A DNA stretch of 64,000 nt from positions 17,855-81,854 of the forward strand of contig JAFQEG010000004.1 of assembly GCA_017399145.1 (NCBI GenBank), given 5' to 3'. Below the pieces are notes generated by a model that was not told where the DNA came from, did no database searches, and saw nothing but the letters and a program-made list of their open reading frames with translations. A program made the position numbers and the translations under genes. Every line of letters begins with the position of its first letter. Position 1 is the stretch's first letter. Of this stretch, positions 50,139-58,106 are shown one piece after another. The stretch is from Clostridia bacterium. Its GTDB lineage: Bacteria; Bacillota; Clostridia; Oscillospirales; CAG-272.

Positions 50139-50732
50139 TCAGTTGGCATTAGGCTTCGCTTTGCTAGTTTGGTGCTTATCTCGGTAGCCATTAATTATGC
50201 TATCAGCTTCCGTTTCTGCCAAAGCCTCCAACTGTTCATAAAATGTCGCCATTTTTGAGGAAACCTCTTTTTGGGTAGCAGTCAAATATGATTTTTTTTC
50301 ATTTTCTATCATATCCTTATTGCCTTCTTTTGCCTCGTCAACAGCTAAGCTTAGCTTGTAATATTCCTCAACTACAACTGGCAGAATTTCCTCACAGTAT
50401 TTTGGATTCTTTCTAACTATATACCTAGGAGTTCTTTTTGCATTAATCATATCGATATAATACATAAACTTGTCAAAGTTTCCGACAGTATTGTTAGTAG
50501 AGACACCACCCTTTCTTACCTTTACAAGCTTTCTTATTTTTCTATGTAAATTAGAGGGCTTTATGCTATATAGCTTTTTCTTAAGCAGTTTTCCCACAAA
50601 TTTACTTTTACTCTTTCGTAGCTCGCCAACTCTTTCGATTTCAGCATATTTTTCATTACAAGCCTTTTGCTTTTCCTTCAAATATTCCGAATATGTAGCT
50701 GACAGCTTTTGATATTTTTCGTCAATCGTCAT
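50139..50732 (-). CDS. hypothetical helical protein of the type VII-like island
   Basis: 197 residues from ATG 50732 (MTIDEKYQKL), with GGAGAT 8 nt upstream; the longer frame to 50774 overlaps the preceding gene. Strongly charged and predicted helical throughout, with a Lys/Arg-rich middle (SKSKFVGKLLKKKLYSIKPSNLHRK is broken into two basic patches, residues about 40-75) and no membrane segment. It starts 4 bp after the coiled-coil protein gene. I do not recognise the family; a chaperone-like or adaptor role would fit its place but is unsupported. Confidence 0.65.
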   Translation of the reverse strand: MTIDEKYQKLSATYSEYLKEKQKACNEKYAEIERVGELRKSKSKFVGKLLKKKLYSIKPSNLHRKIRKLVKVRKGGVSTNNTVGNFDKFMYYIDMINAKRTPRYIVRKNPKYCEEILPVVVEEYYKLSLAVDEAKEGNKDMIENEKKSYLTATQKEVSSKMATFYEQLEALAETEADSIINGYRDKHQTSKAKPNAN

Positions 50733-50736
50733 TTGC

Positions 50737-52116
50737 TTATCTCCAAATTTTTTTATTACCACGATAATTTTCAATCGGTTTGTTGTTAACGTTGTTCACC
50801 TTTCTAACCTTATGAGAATCATAATACCCAACGAACTCATTTTTTTCATCTTTTATAGAATCCATTAATTCTTTTTCTTTTTTTGCTATTTCTGCTACTT
50901 CCTCTGCAAAACCCATGCATTGTTCACCATAAAACTTTATTATGTTTTCTATAGAATCCAATTCAACAACCAACTGTGTCTCAACCTTGTTCCCATTTTC
51001 GTCTTCTTTAAAAACTACCATTTCGGTATTTTTTCCATCTGGCGACCATGCTTCAACATCTTTCATTCCAACAGAAACACTAAGTCCAAAAGCAGCACAA
51101 ACGAGACCAATCCAACCGAAAACCCTTCTTTTTCTTTGAGTTGGTGTTAATCTATCCTTTGGAATGTCAATCTTTGCAAAACCAAAAGATGAATCGTCAT
51201 TAAATTTTAGATCATCTGCAAAGCTAATTGGGACCTGCTTCTTATCAAATGTGTTGTCTTCGCTCAAGTTTCGTCTATTTTCGTCAACTACTATCTCGCC
51301 ATAACGTCTTGCTATTTCCCTCTCTTGAGCTTCGATTTCGTCTGCAACTGCTTCATTCAAAGCCTTCCACTCTGGGTCTTGCATATACTTGTCACTGTCG
51401 CCCATTCCGTAATCATGCTTTTTTAAGTAGTCCGACATTTTTTGCATAGCAGATTTACTCTCGGGTGCATTCTCTATAACGTTTCGCATATCGTCGTCTA
51501 TGTCAACGCCAAATAGCTTGTTTGGTAATCCCTCTATTTTTATGCCATTGTATTCAGCTATGATGTCGCCAAGTGTTTTTAGCTTTATAAGTGCCGCCGA
51601 CGATAGTTCCTCGGTGGTGTATTCGCAACCACCTACAGACTCGGCAATTTCTCCCATGCTTTCATATGTAGTTCTTAACGATGCAGCCTGCATCTCTAAC
51701 TCTTCTTTTTTACTTTGAACTTCCTTTACCTTTTCTTGCAGCTGTTGCAATTGACCTTGAATCGCTTTTATTTGACTCAATACTGCTAAATATGCTGGGT
51801 TGTCCTCTTCTACGACATGTTCGTTTCCATCCTTATCCACATATACCTTTTTTATTTTAGGTGGAATTGTGGACAACTGACTGCTTAACTGCTCTAATTG
51901 AGAAGTAAGATTCTCAATTTGTGAGTTTAATCCAGCTAATTCCTCTGTGCACTGAGCTATGAGCTCTTGTGCTTTTTGGCTCTCTTCCATAATTTGGTTT
52001 TGAGCTTCTTTCGCCATGCTCCTGATTTTTTCGGACATTTCTCTTGCTTTTTCCTGCTGGTCTCTCACAGCATTAGAAAAGCTTCTAACATCGTCTTCAC
52101 TCACATTTGCTCTCAT
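50737..52116 (-). CDS. long coiled-coil protein with one membrane segment
   Basis: 459 residues. Residues 1-165 are a near-continuous coiled coil rich in Gln and Glu with heptads (QIENLTSQLEQLSSQL, QIKAIQGQLQQLQEKV). A mixed middle region follows, then one hydrophobic helix near residues 331-352 (RRVFGWIGLVCAAFGLSV), and a charged C-terminal part. The N-terminal coiled coil resembles the helical heads of LXG/type VII substrates, but a structural role like EssB/YukC is equally possible. Position between the small helical proteins and the InlB-repeat gene ties it to the island. Function not established. Confidence 0.7.
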   Translation of the reverse strand: MRANVSEDDVRSFSNAVRDQQEKAREMSEKIRSMAKEAQNQIMEESQKAQELIAQCTEELAGLNSQIENLTSQLEQLSSQLSTIPPKIKKVYVDKDGNEHVVEEDNPAYLAVLSQIKAIQGQLQQLQEKVKEVQSKKEELEMQAASLRTTYESMGEIAESVGGCEYTTEELSSAALIKLKTLGDIIAEYNGIKIEGLPNKLFGVDIDDDMRNVIENAPESKSAMQKMSDYLKKHDYGMGDSDKYMQDPEWKALNEAVADEIEAQEREIARRYGEIVVDENRRNLSEDNTFDKKQVPISFADDLKFNDDSSFGFAKIDIPKDRLTPTQRKRRVFGWIGLVCAAFGLSVSVGMKDVEAWSPDGKNTEMVVFKEDENGNKVETQLVVELDSIENIIKFYGEQCMGFAEEVAEIAKKEKELMDSIKDEKNEFVGYYDSHKVRKVNNVNNKPIENYRGNKKIWR

Positions 52117-52134
52117 TATTTACCTCTAATGTAC

Positions 52135-52386
52135 CTATTTCTGCGAACTGTATTTTTTATTTATTCCATCAATATCTATCGACTCCAATGATTTACAAGC
52201 TTCGCTTAACTGATTTGCCAAAGACGACAGCATATCTATTTGCTTTCCGTAAGCATCAATAAACTCACCAAACGAGTCGTGAACAGGGTCATCCCATGTC
52301 GAATTATAATAGCTACCATTCAAAGTGCTTTTTATGGAACTAGACTGGCCATCGATATTGCTTATTTTTTCAAGATTAAATATCAT
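52135..52386 (-). CDS. small WXG100-like protein with W-x-D motif
   Basis: 83 residues, predicted two-helix hairpin. At the turn it has TWDDPVHDSF: Trp31, Asp33 and Phe39, the same W-x-D-x5-F spacing as in the gene at 53060. WXG100 proteins are about 100 residues and carry W-x-G at the turn; the W-x-D form occurs in Firmicutes relatives. Likely exported by or structural in the FtsK-linked system. GGGGAT precedes the ATG. Confidence 0.65.
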   Translation of the reverse strand: MIFNLEKISNIDGQSSSIKSTLNGSYYNSTWDDPVHDSFGEFIDAYGKQIDMLSSLANQLSEACKSLESIDIDGINKKYSSQK

Positions 52387-52403
52387 TTTTATCCCCTTTG
52401 TGC

Positions 52404-52676
52404 TTAAAATCTTATTCGGTTATATGCCTCTACACATTCCATAAGCTTACCAAGATATTTTTTAGCCATTTCAAGCCTTGCATTCATATCATTTAACGCA
52501 TCTGTTGCGGTTGCAACCCTATTAGAAGTCCTTGTGTAGTTTATACTTGTAAACTCTTCGCCTGCAAGTTTAAGTCTTTTTTCAACAATTCCTATTAAAA
52601 ACTCTATTATTTCTATTGCTTCGGTAATACTGCTAGCACCGTCAATTAATGCGTTGGTATCTACACGCATATCCAT
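52404..52676 (-). CDS. small helical-hairpin protein (EF-NY-R family), copy 2
   Basis: 90 residues, mostly helical with a break at EEFTSINYTRT. The neighbouring gene at 52714 has DEFKTVNYERI in the same place, so the two are paralogues with a shared EFxx(I/V)NYxR turn where WXG proteins have Trp-x-Gly. Length, fold pattern and context match type VII substrates or scaffold partners. GAGGAAAT precedes the ATG. Confidence 0.65.
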   Translation of the reverse strand: MDMRVDTNALIDGASSITEAIEIIEFLIGIVEKRLKLAGEEFTSINYTRTSNRVATATDALNDMNARLEMAKKYLGKLMECVEAYNRIRF

Positions 52677-52713
52677 TTTATATTTCCTCGCTTCTTTGTG
52701 GCATTAATTCGCT

Positions 52714-53001
52714 TTATTCCCAAATTTTTCTAATTTTTTCCTCAAAATGTTTAACTGACTTTGAAAGCTCTAAAAGCTCTCCGCGGGCATTTTCCATTTT
52801 TTTTATAAAACCATCTACTGCTCCATCTATTCTTTCATAGTTAACAGTTTTAAATTCATCAGAAACTGACACCAATCTTCTCCTCATTATGCTCGCCACA
52901 TGCTCCAAGATATTGCATCTTTTTTCTATATCCACAATTGTATAGTGAATTGTCGATATGGACTCAATATTGTATTCATCAATATTTTCTTTTATTTTCA
53001 T
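52714..53001 (-). CDS. small helical-hairpin protein (EF-NY-R family), copy 1
   Basis: 95 residues: helix, turn DEFKTVNYERIDG, second helix with heptads (MENARGELLELSKSVKHFEEKI) split by the sequence itself, ending IRKIWE. Paralogue of the 52404 gene. No signal peptide, as expected for WXG-type proteins. AGAGGT lies upstream of the ATG. Confidence 0.65.
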   Translation of the reverse strand: MKIKENIDEYNIESISTIHYTIVDIEKRCNILEHVASIMRRRLVSVSDEFKTVNYERIDGAVDGFIKKMENARGELLELSKSVKHFEEKIRKIWE

Positions 53002-53059
53002 TCGTTACATTACCTCTTTCGTTGTTAAATATCTTTACCATCAAACATTAAGATTTTCA

Positions 53060-53323
53060 CTAATCATAATGTGTCAATCGTCTTTCTAGGTCCGCTCTCG
53101 CCTCTTCTAATATTGCTAAGTCTTTTTTTAGTGCAGTAGTTATCTCCTCAATAAAACCTTTAAACTGATGATATTGCGCATCCTTCCACGCCTCTTCTAA
53201 ATCGTCAGTTTTTCTTTTTATCATGTTTAATTCCGCTGTTACAGCCTCATCAAATTCATACAAGTCCTTAATTACTTTCCTTACAACTACTGCCTTGGAT
53301 CTTCCCTTTTCATAAATTGGCAT
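53060..53323 (-). CDS. small WXG100-like protein with W-x-D motif
   Basis: 87 residues. The turn reads LEEAWKDAQYHQF with Trp46, Asp48 and Phe54, a good match to W-x-D variants of WXG100. Both flanks are amphipathic helices. It is the first small gene after the FtsK-like ATPase (46 bp gap) with AAAGGAGA as ribosome site, the typical order for a type VII substrate next to its motor. Confidence 0.72.
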   Translation of the reverse strand: MPIYEKGRSKAVVVRKVIKDLYEFDEAVTAELNMIKRKTDDLEEAWKDAQYHQFKGFIEEITTALKKDLAILEEARADLERRLTHYD

Positions 53324-53369
53324 ATATACATTCTCCTTTTCATTTTAATTATGGTTTAGTTTTTAAGAC

Positions 53370-56300
53370 TTATTTTCTCATTAGTCCCTTGTGCTGATAG
53401 TATCTAAACTTGCAAAATATTTGCTGGTTAATAGAGGCAAACGCCATATTTTCGTTTACTCCGTTTAGCATAGTTGCCTTAAAACTATTGCCTATAATAT
53501 TAGATCCAGCATCGCTTGGATTCTGTACCAAAATCTTGTAGGCACTCATTCCTAATATTTCACCATCTGCATGTGAAAATAATTTTTCTCCCAAACTGCT
53601 AGTTAAATGCATTGAATCCATTGAAATACATACAAACATATTAACTTTATAGGCATTGTTTAACAAACTCATAAGAGTTTCCTTTCCAACAATTACCGTA
53701 TTGCTATCGTTTGTCTTTAATCCTATTTGTTGCTTCAATTGCGCCGTAATCTCTCCTATTGACATATCGCTCTCGCTTTCCTCTGACAAACTAAGCTCAT
53801 ATCCCTTTATTAGTTTTTTATTGTCAAGCAAATCCGCTATATTTTGAGTAGCATTAATTACAAAAACAAGTGGCTTGTGCTTGTCTCTCAAATTTGCAGT
53901 TCTTTTCTCGTAGATATCCTGTACCATTTTTAATGCTTTAAGATAATCTTTCTCATCAACGCATTTTACCAATGGAGAAGTTTCTTGGTCGCAAATACTC
54001 TTTAACTGTTGCTTCATTGAAGCATCAACAACAATCGTATCGCACCCTCTCTTAATGGATGAAATAACAACAGATGCTAAAATATTGTCGTGTGCCTCTT
54101 GATTTGATCCAACCATAACAAGAGGTCTGCTATTTTCAAAGAGTCCTGTTACTACTGAATGGTCAGAATAGTTTTCACCGAATGGAATATCGTAGGCATC
54201 TTGGGAAAGCAAGCTTTCGAATTTATCTCCTTCAATTTCCAATGGAGATTGGTCGCCAATGCTTACTACATCAATTGGGTAATCGCTCCATTTTTCACGA
54301 ATTCGTTTTGCATACTCGTCGGTTTTTCCACCATCCCAAGCAATTCTTATTTTCTCACAATCGGCGCCAGAATTGTTAGATGCAAATGCCATGTATGAGC
54401 CCACAGGCACTGTACTTGAAACCAAGCTTGCATACTTTTTGCTTAGCATTTTCTCTGCATCGTCCTTATCTACATCAAAGCAGTATCTACCATCTACAAA
54501 TTTAATGGTGCTACTCATTTTATGTGACAAGGCTTGTGTTGCAAGAATCAAATGTATTCCTTGAGAACGACATTTTCTAACAATATCCTCACACTTTTTG
54601 GCAAGAGATTCTTCTTCAAACAAATATTGACATTCATCAATAATTATTATCAATCTAGGCATTTTTTTCTTGCCATATGAATTTGATACAATCTCCCTGT
54701 TGTACTCAGCAATATTCTTAATGGTTTTGCCTATTTTTCTTTCAAGTGCAAGGAATTCCTTGTTTCTTCTTTCGCTTTCTGCAAGAATATTAGAAAGTAT
54801 TATTCCACCCTCTTCTGGCTTATTATTTTGAGAAAGCACCTTAACGTGAGGAATTTTGCATTCATCCGTTGCATAAACAGAGGATGATATACCATCCTTA
54901 AAGTCTAATAGCTGGAAGATAACATCATCAGGTGAATACTTCATAGCACCATTTATAATCATTGAGTCAATAAGTGTAGATTTACCTGTACCAGGCTTAC
55001 CTAAAACCAAATTAGCTATTGGTGCCTTTCCTACGCAGTTAAGCTCAACCTCCCATACATTAGGCTCGTTAAGTCCGATAGGTATAACAATCGCCTCGTG
55101 TTGGCTAGGGTCAGCCTCAGCCTCACCAAAGCCGATTCTTTCATAAGGTATGTATGAAAGCTCATTTTCCTTAGAATTTTTGCAATAATTGCTACAAAAA
55201 TCGTACACATGCTGTGCTTCCATCGACTCAGACACTTTTATCAAATCTACGTTACAGCCATTTTTATCAGTAAATACTCCGTCCTTTAACTCAAAAACCT
55301 GACACATTGATGTCATCTGAGTTAAAATGTTGCGATAGGAGGCTGACCTTCTGTCATCAGGCTTGTCAGTAGAAAAATCATCTACTATGATAAATCTAAC
55401 ACCACAGTGGTAAAGACCCTTAATACAGCCATAAAATGCCTTTAGGTTTTCCTCTGAAAGCCCATTCAGTATATTATGAACAACTACTATTTGATATTGT
55501 TCCGTCCTTATTCCCTTTTCATAAAGCCCGTTCAAATCAAAGCAATCATTTTCCAATAGCTTAGCTCTTATTTGATTGCTTCTATTTTCTACTGTATTTA
55601 ATAGCATATTGAATCTTTGCTGATTTGTGCATGGCTCATCCATTACAGAAAATCCATTTTTGATAACAGCACTATATACAGCATTCAATTTTTTCATTGA
55701 GGAAAAATAGGAGCTACAAATTGCCACCTTAGCAGACCCAGATGGATATGCTTCTAAGTAATTCAATAGCAATCCAACGAGAGTGTTTTCCACAATCGAA
55801 TCAAAGGTATCAAATCCACTGTTATCTATTTGCAAAATAACATTACCCTCGTTTTTTGCATCAATATCATATGGAATCCTTATTACCTCTTCACTAATTA
55901 TTTTTGCAAGCTCCTCGTTTGTGTTAAGCAAGCAATTTCCAATAGATATATACTCCGGCACCTTTTTTGCCTTGTTAGGAATAGACATATTGTTGTAATC
56001 CTCAACGCAACGACCTTTTTCCTCGAGATATCTTTCTTTTATAACCTGATAATATTTATCCCTTTTAGCAAAATATTTGCTCTTTTCTTCCTCTATTTCC
56101 TTATCTCTTTCTTCCTCAAGCTTCTTTTTTTCCTTTTCAGCTTGAGAAAAATCTTTTCTTTGTCGCTCTTCTAAAGAATTTAGCTTCTCTGCTAGTGCCT
56201 TTAATACCTTTTTTGTCTGGTCAATCTGTTGCTGAGTTGTTGCGGTTGCAGTGATTTTCACGTCAAACATGGAAAGTGTTTCCTTATTCTTTGCGTAGAA

Positions 56301-56522
56301 ATCCTTTTGTAGCAAATAGTTAATTCCGTCCTTTAGTGTCTTTTTATTAATCTCTATTTGACCTTCAACAGCTTTAATATCATCCTCTAGCTTTTTCAAT
56401 TCTCCAAATTTTTCAGCAATTATTTTCGCATACCTATCCGTTATTTGTTTCAATGCGTCATTCGCCGTTCCCCTAAGCTTTTTAATTTTTGGAGAAAACT
56501 CCACTAAATCATTTACTAGCAT
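53370..56522 (-). CDS. soluble FtsK/SpoIIIE-type ATPase with N-terminal coiled coil (EssC-like)
   Basis: 1050 residues, no transmembrane segment. Residues about 10-175 are charged coiled coil. Residues about 200-440 look like a degenerate ATPase module. The central domain has an intact Walker A, GKPGTGKST (508-516), LDFKDGI, and Walker B RLIIIIDE (623-630), followed by the ILATQALS sensor typical of FtsK-HerA motors. A C-terminal third module (from about 785) begins LVMVGSNQEAHDN, a Walker A that has lost its Lys. Three ATPase modules with only one intact recalls EssC/EccC of type VII secretion, but EssC carries FHA domains and two TM helices that are absent here. AGGGAG precedes the ATG. First gene of the island; its promoter must lie in or beyond the putative invertible segment. 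Confidence 0.82.
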   Translation of the reverse strand: MLVNDLVEFSPKIKKLRGTANDALKQITDRYAKIIAEKFGELKKLEDDIKAVEGQIEINKKTLKDGINYLLQKDFYAKNKETLSMFDVKITATATTQQQIDQTKKVLKALAEKLNSLEERQRKDFSQAEKEKKKLEEERDKEIEEEKSKYFAKRDKYYQVIKERYLEEKGRCVEDYNNMSIPNKAKKVPEYISIGNCLLNTNEELAKIISEEVIRIPYDIDAKNEGNVILQIDNSGFDTFDSIVENTLVGLLLNYLEAYPSGSAKVAICSSYFSSMKKLNAVYSAVIKNGFSVMDEPCTNQQRFNMLLNTVENRSNQIRAKLLENDCFDLNGLYEKGIRTEQYQIVVVHNILNGLSEENLKAFYGCIKGLYHCGVRFIIVDDFSTDKPDDRRSASYRNILTQMTSMCQVFELKDGVFTDKNGCNVDLIKVSESMEAQHVYDFCSNYCKNSKENELSYIPYERIGFGEAEADPSQHEAIVIPIGLNEPNVWEVELNCVGKAPIANLVLGKPGTGKSTLIDSMIINGAMKYSPDDVIFQLLDFKDGISSSVYATDECKIPHVKVLSQNNKPEEGGIILSNILAESERRNKEFLALERKIGKTIKNIAEYNREIVSNSYGKKKMPRLIIIIDECQYLFEEESLAKKCEDIVRKCRSQGIHLILATQALSHKMSSTIKFVDGRYCFDVDKDDAEKMLSKKYASLVSSTVPVGSYMAFASNNSGADCEKIRIAWDGGKTDEYAKRIREKWSDYPIDVVSIGDQSPLEIEGDKFESLLSQDAYDIPFGENYSDHSVVTGLFENSRPLVMVGSNQEAHDNILASVVISSIKRGCDTIVVDASMKQQLKSICDQETSPLVKCVDEKDYLKALKMVQDIYEKRTANLRDKHKPLVFVINATQNIADLLDNKKLIKGYELSLSEESESDMSIGEITAQLKQQIGLKTNDSNTVIVGKETLMSLLNNAYKVNMFVCISMDSMHLTSSLGEKLFSHADGEILGMSAYKILVQNPSDAGSNIIGNSFKATMLNGVNENMAFASINQQIFCKFRYYQHKGLMRK

Positions 56523-56554
56523 CTCTTAAACTCCCTAAACTTATTTTTTGACAA

Positions 56555-56590
56555 AAAAACACCACATAATTGATATTATGTGGTGTTTTT
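56555..56590. promoter_or_regulatory. left recombination-site-like palindrome (IR-L), also a strong terminator
   Basis: Perfect 16-bp stem, AAAAACACCACATAAT / ATTATGTGGTGTTTTT, with loop TGAT; on the minus strand it runs into a T tract, so as it stands it can terminate leftward transcription just before the FtsK-like gene. Core CATAATTGATATTATG is at 56565-56580, with TTGATA (56570-56575) as a 6-bp spacer between 9-11 bp arms, the layout of a tyrosine-recombinase crossover site. Confidence 0.75.
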
Positions 56591-56717
56591 AATGGCTATA
56601 TAAAGTTTTTTATAAGAATTTAGGCTGGAGCCTAGAAGAATATAAGTGGTTTAATCTTTTAATTGTTGACTTATACATGCAATTGTGATAAAATTTAATT
56701 AGAATTACATAAATTTC
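56591..56717. other. putative invertible segment
   Basis: No coding sequence. On the plus strand it carries TTGACT (56666-56671), 17 bp, TAAAAT (56689-56694) with TGA in front as an extended -10; it points away from the FtsK-like gene. On the minus strand a weaker candidate, TTGATA (56732-56727, in the IR-R spacer), 17 bp, TGTAAT (56709-56704), points toward it. A small palindrome TAGGCT-gg-AGCCTA lies at 56621-56634. Confidence 0.5.
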
Positions 56718-56741
56718 ACAACATAATATCAATTATGTTGT
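56718..56741. promoter_or_regulatory. right recombination-site-like palindrome (IR-R)
   Basis: ACAACATAAT-atca-ATTATGTTGT, ending 1 bp before the recombinase stop codon. Its minus strand contains the same 16-bp core CATAATTGATATTATG (56737-56722) as IR-L, so the two sites are inverted with an identical spacer. Confidence 0.75.
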
Positions 56742-56742
56742 A

Positions 56743-57582
56743 TTAACACCTAACAAGCCCTAGTTGTTGTATTTGCATTTGATGAATTTCCCCTGTTTCC
56801 ATAGTATAAATTCGTGTAGTGTTAACACTGCTGTGGCCTAGTATATCAGCAAGTCGCACAACATCCTTTTCTTTGGCATAATAGGTCCTTGCAAATAGGT
56901 GACGAAGATTATGTGGAAATGCCTTTTTCTCTGACACTCCTGTTTTTCTGCTTAGTTCTTTAATTTCACTCCAAATATTTGACCTATCGAGCGGATTCCC
57001 ATTTTTGCTTACAAAAATTGGGCCTTTTTTTATTTGTCTTTTTTGTGCATATTCTTTTAATCTTTCGCAAAGTTGAATGGGTAAAAATGCATACCTGTGT
57101 TTTCCTTTGCAGCTTATTTCAGCCCTTTGATGTTCAATTGCTTCAACCGTTATAAATCTTAATTCTGATACCCGAATTCCCGTTGAACACATAGCTTGAA
57201 TTAACAAATACAACCTTTGGTCCTTTTTCCTTTCCGCAATTGAAAGAAGCTCTTCATATTCAACCTTTGTTAATTCCCTTTCCTTTGAAGCAAATAGCTG
57301 TTTTTGTATTTTTAATGTTTTAACTCGCAAATCAAACCATTCTAGATAGTTAAAAAAGCTATTAAGTGATGACAGCATAGAATTAACACTTGTTGCAGTA
57401 TATTTTTTCATCAAATATCCCTTGTAATCCAACACGCAAGACTTGTCAAGCTTTTTATCCCGAGCCCAATTATGAAAGGTGTTAATATCTCTCATATATT
57501 TTTCTATTGTAGCACTTGATTTTTCTTCTTCAATTAACCGTTGTTTGAAGCTTTCGATGTTGAAAGATGTAATTTTTTTCAT
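56743..57582 (-). CDS. tyrosine site-specific recombinase
   Basis: 279 residues, XerC/D-like size. An N-terminal SAM-like core-binding domain (1-95) precedes the catalytic domain with all six residues: Arg137 (STGIRVSELR), Lys159/161 (CKGKHR), His224 and Arg227 (HNLRH), His250 (LGHSSVNTT) and nucleophile Tyr259 (RIYT). Plain integrases of this size often drive DNA inversion. The two inverted site-like palindromes start just past its stop codon and separate it from the FtsK-like gene, which makes it the obvious candidate enzyme for an invertible promoter. AAAGGAGAT precedes the ATG. It is not followed by excisionase or phage genes. Confidence 0.92.
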   Translation of the reverse strand: MKKITSFNIESFKQRLIEEEKSSATIEKYMRDINTFHNWARDKKLDKSCVLDYKGYLMKKYTATSVNSMLSSLNSFFNYLEWFDLRVKTLKIQKQLFASKERELTKVEYEELLSIAERKKDQRLYLLIQAMCSTGIRVSELRFITVEAIEHQRAEISCKGKHRYAFLPIQLCERLKEYAQKRQIKKGPIFVSKNGNPLDRSNIWSEIKELSRKTGVSEKKAFPHNLRHLFARTYYAKEKDVVRLADILGHSSVNTTRIYTMETGEIHQMQIQQLGLVRC

Positions 57583-57668
57583 TTTTTATCTCCTTTTTCC
57601 TTTATATTTTCCAATTAATTAAAAGACAATTCACACATCCACAAAACCTTTTTTAGTTATACCTTAAA

Positions 57669-57712
57669 CGTGCAAAGCACTCATAACGTTGACCCGTGGT
57701 CAATTCATAACT
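57669..57712. repeat. tandem mini-hairpin array 4 (two units)
   Basis: CGTGC-aaa-GCAC then GTTGACC-cgt-GGTCAAT, each followed by TCATAAC, the same linker as in array 2, abutting the terminator at 57714. Confidence 0.75.
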
Positions 57713-57713
57713 G

Positions 57714-57743
57714 AAAAAAGCCTTGACGATTTTCGTCAAGGCT
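57714..57743 (-). terminator. terminator of the decayed secreted-protein gene
   Basis: AGCCTTGACGA / TCGTCAAGGCT stem; six T follow on the minus strand. Confidence 0.8.
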
Positions 57744-57749
57744 CTTTTC

Positions 57750-57892
57750 TTACTTCTTAATTCCTAGTTGCTCAAGAATTGAGTCTGCTACAATGCCTCG
57801 TTTGTTGTCTGTGCGAATACTGAAATTGACATAACCAATACCAAAGAAAGCACGCATAAAACAACTAGAAAAAGTTTGCTTGACTTCTTCAT
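57750..57892 (-). pseudogene. decayed secreted-protein gene: signal peptide plus frameshifted tail
   Basis: From ATG 57892 the frame reads a complete signal peptide (MKKSSKLFLVVLCVLS ... SISVFAQ) and stops after 34 residues at 57788. In another frame the tail continues ...ADSILEQLGIKK to a TAA at 57750, just before a terminator. Promoter (57914-57942), AAGGAG ribosome site and terminator are intact, so only the body of the gene seems to have been lost by deletion. A functional short exported peptide is the alternative. The rest of 57583-58106 is promoter sequence and the hairpin array. Confidence 0.6.
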
Positions 57893-57913
57893 TTTTTGTT
57901 CTCCTTTGCCTTG

Positions 57914-57942
57914 AATATACTATAAATTAGGTTAAAATGCAA
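57914..57942 (-). promoter_or_regulatory. promoter of the decayed secreted-protein gene
   Basis: Minus strand TTGCAT (57942-57937), 17 bp, TATATT (57919-57914). Confidence 0.5.
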
Positions 57943-57979
57943 GGTTTATTTTGTAAAAAATAAAAAAACTATCCACCTG

Positions 57980-58016
57980 CTTTGTTCAAACTTTGTTCAC
58001 ATATTAGTGCTATAAT
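57980..58016 (+). promoter_or_regulatory. promoter of the CoA-dehydratase activase gene
   Basis: Extended -10, TGC-TATAAT (58008-58016), with no clear -35 but two direct CTTTGTTCA repeats (57980-57999) 11 bp apart in its place, which may be activator sites. The ATG follows 90 bp on, after AAAGGAG. Confidence 0.5.
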
Positions 58017-58106
58017 GTAAGGTGGATTATTATTGAAATCCAATCAATCGACAATTTTTACATTTATATACTTACTTATTGTGCAGTCGCGCAAGAAAGG
58101 AGAAAA

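Noticed and set aside
56743-57582. Recombinase as the integrase of a prophage or integrative element covering the island
   Set aside because: No phage, excisionase or conjugation genes and no flanking direct att repeats were seen; the inverted sites next to it fit inversion better. Not excluded, since I could not scan beyond the window.
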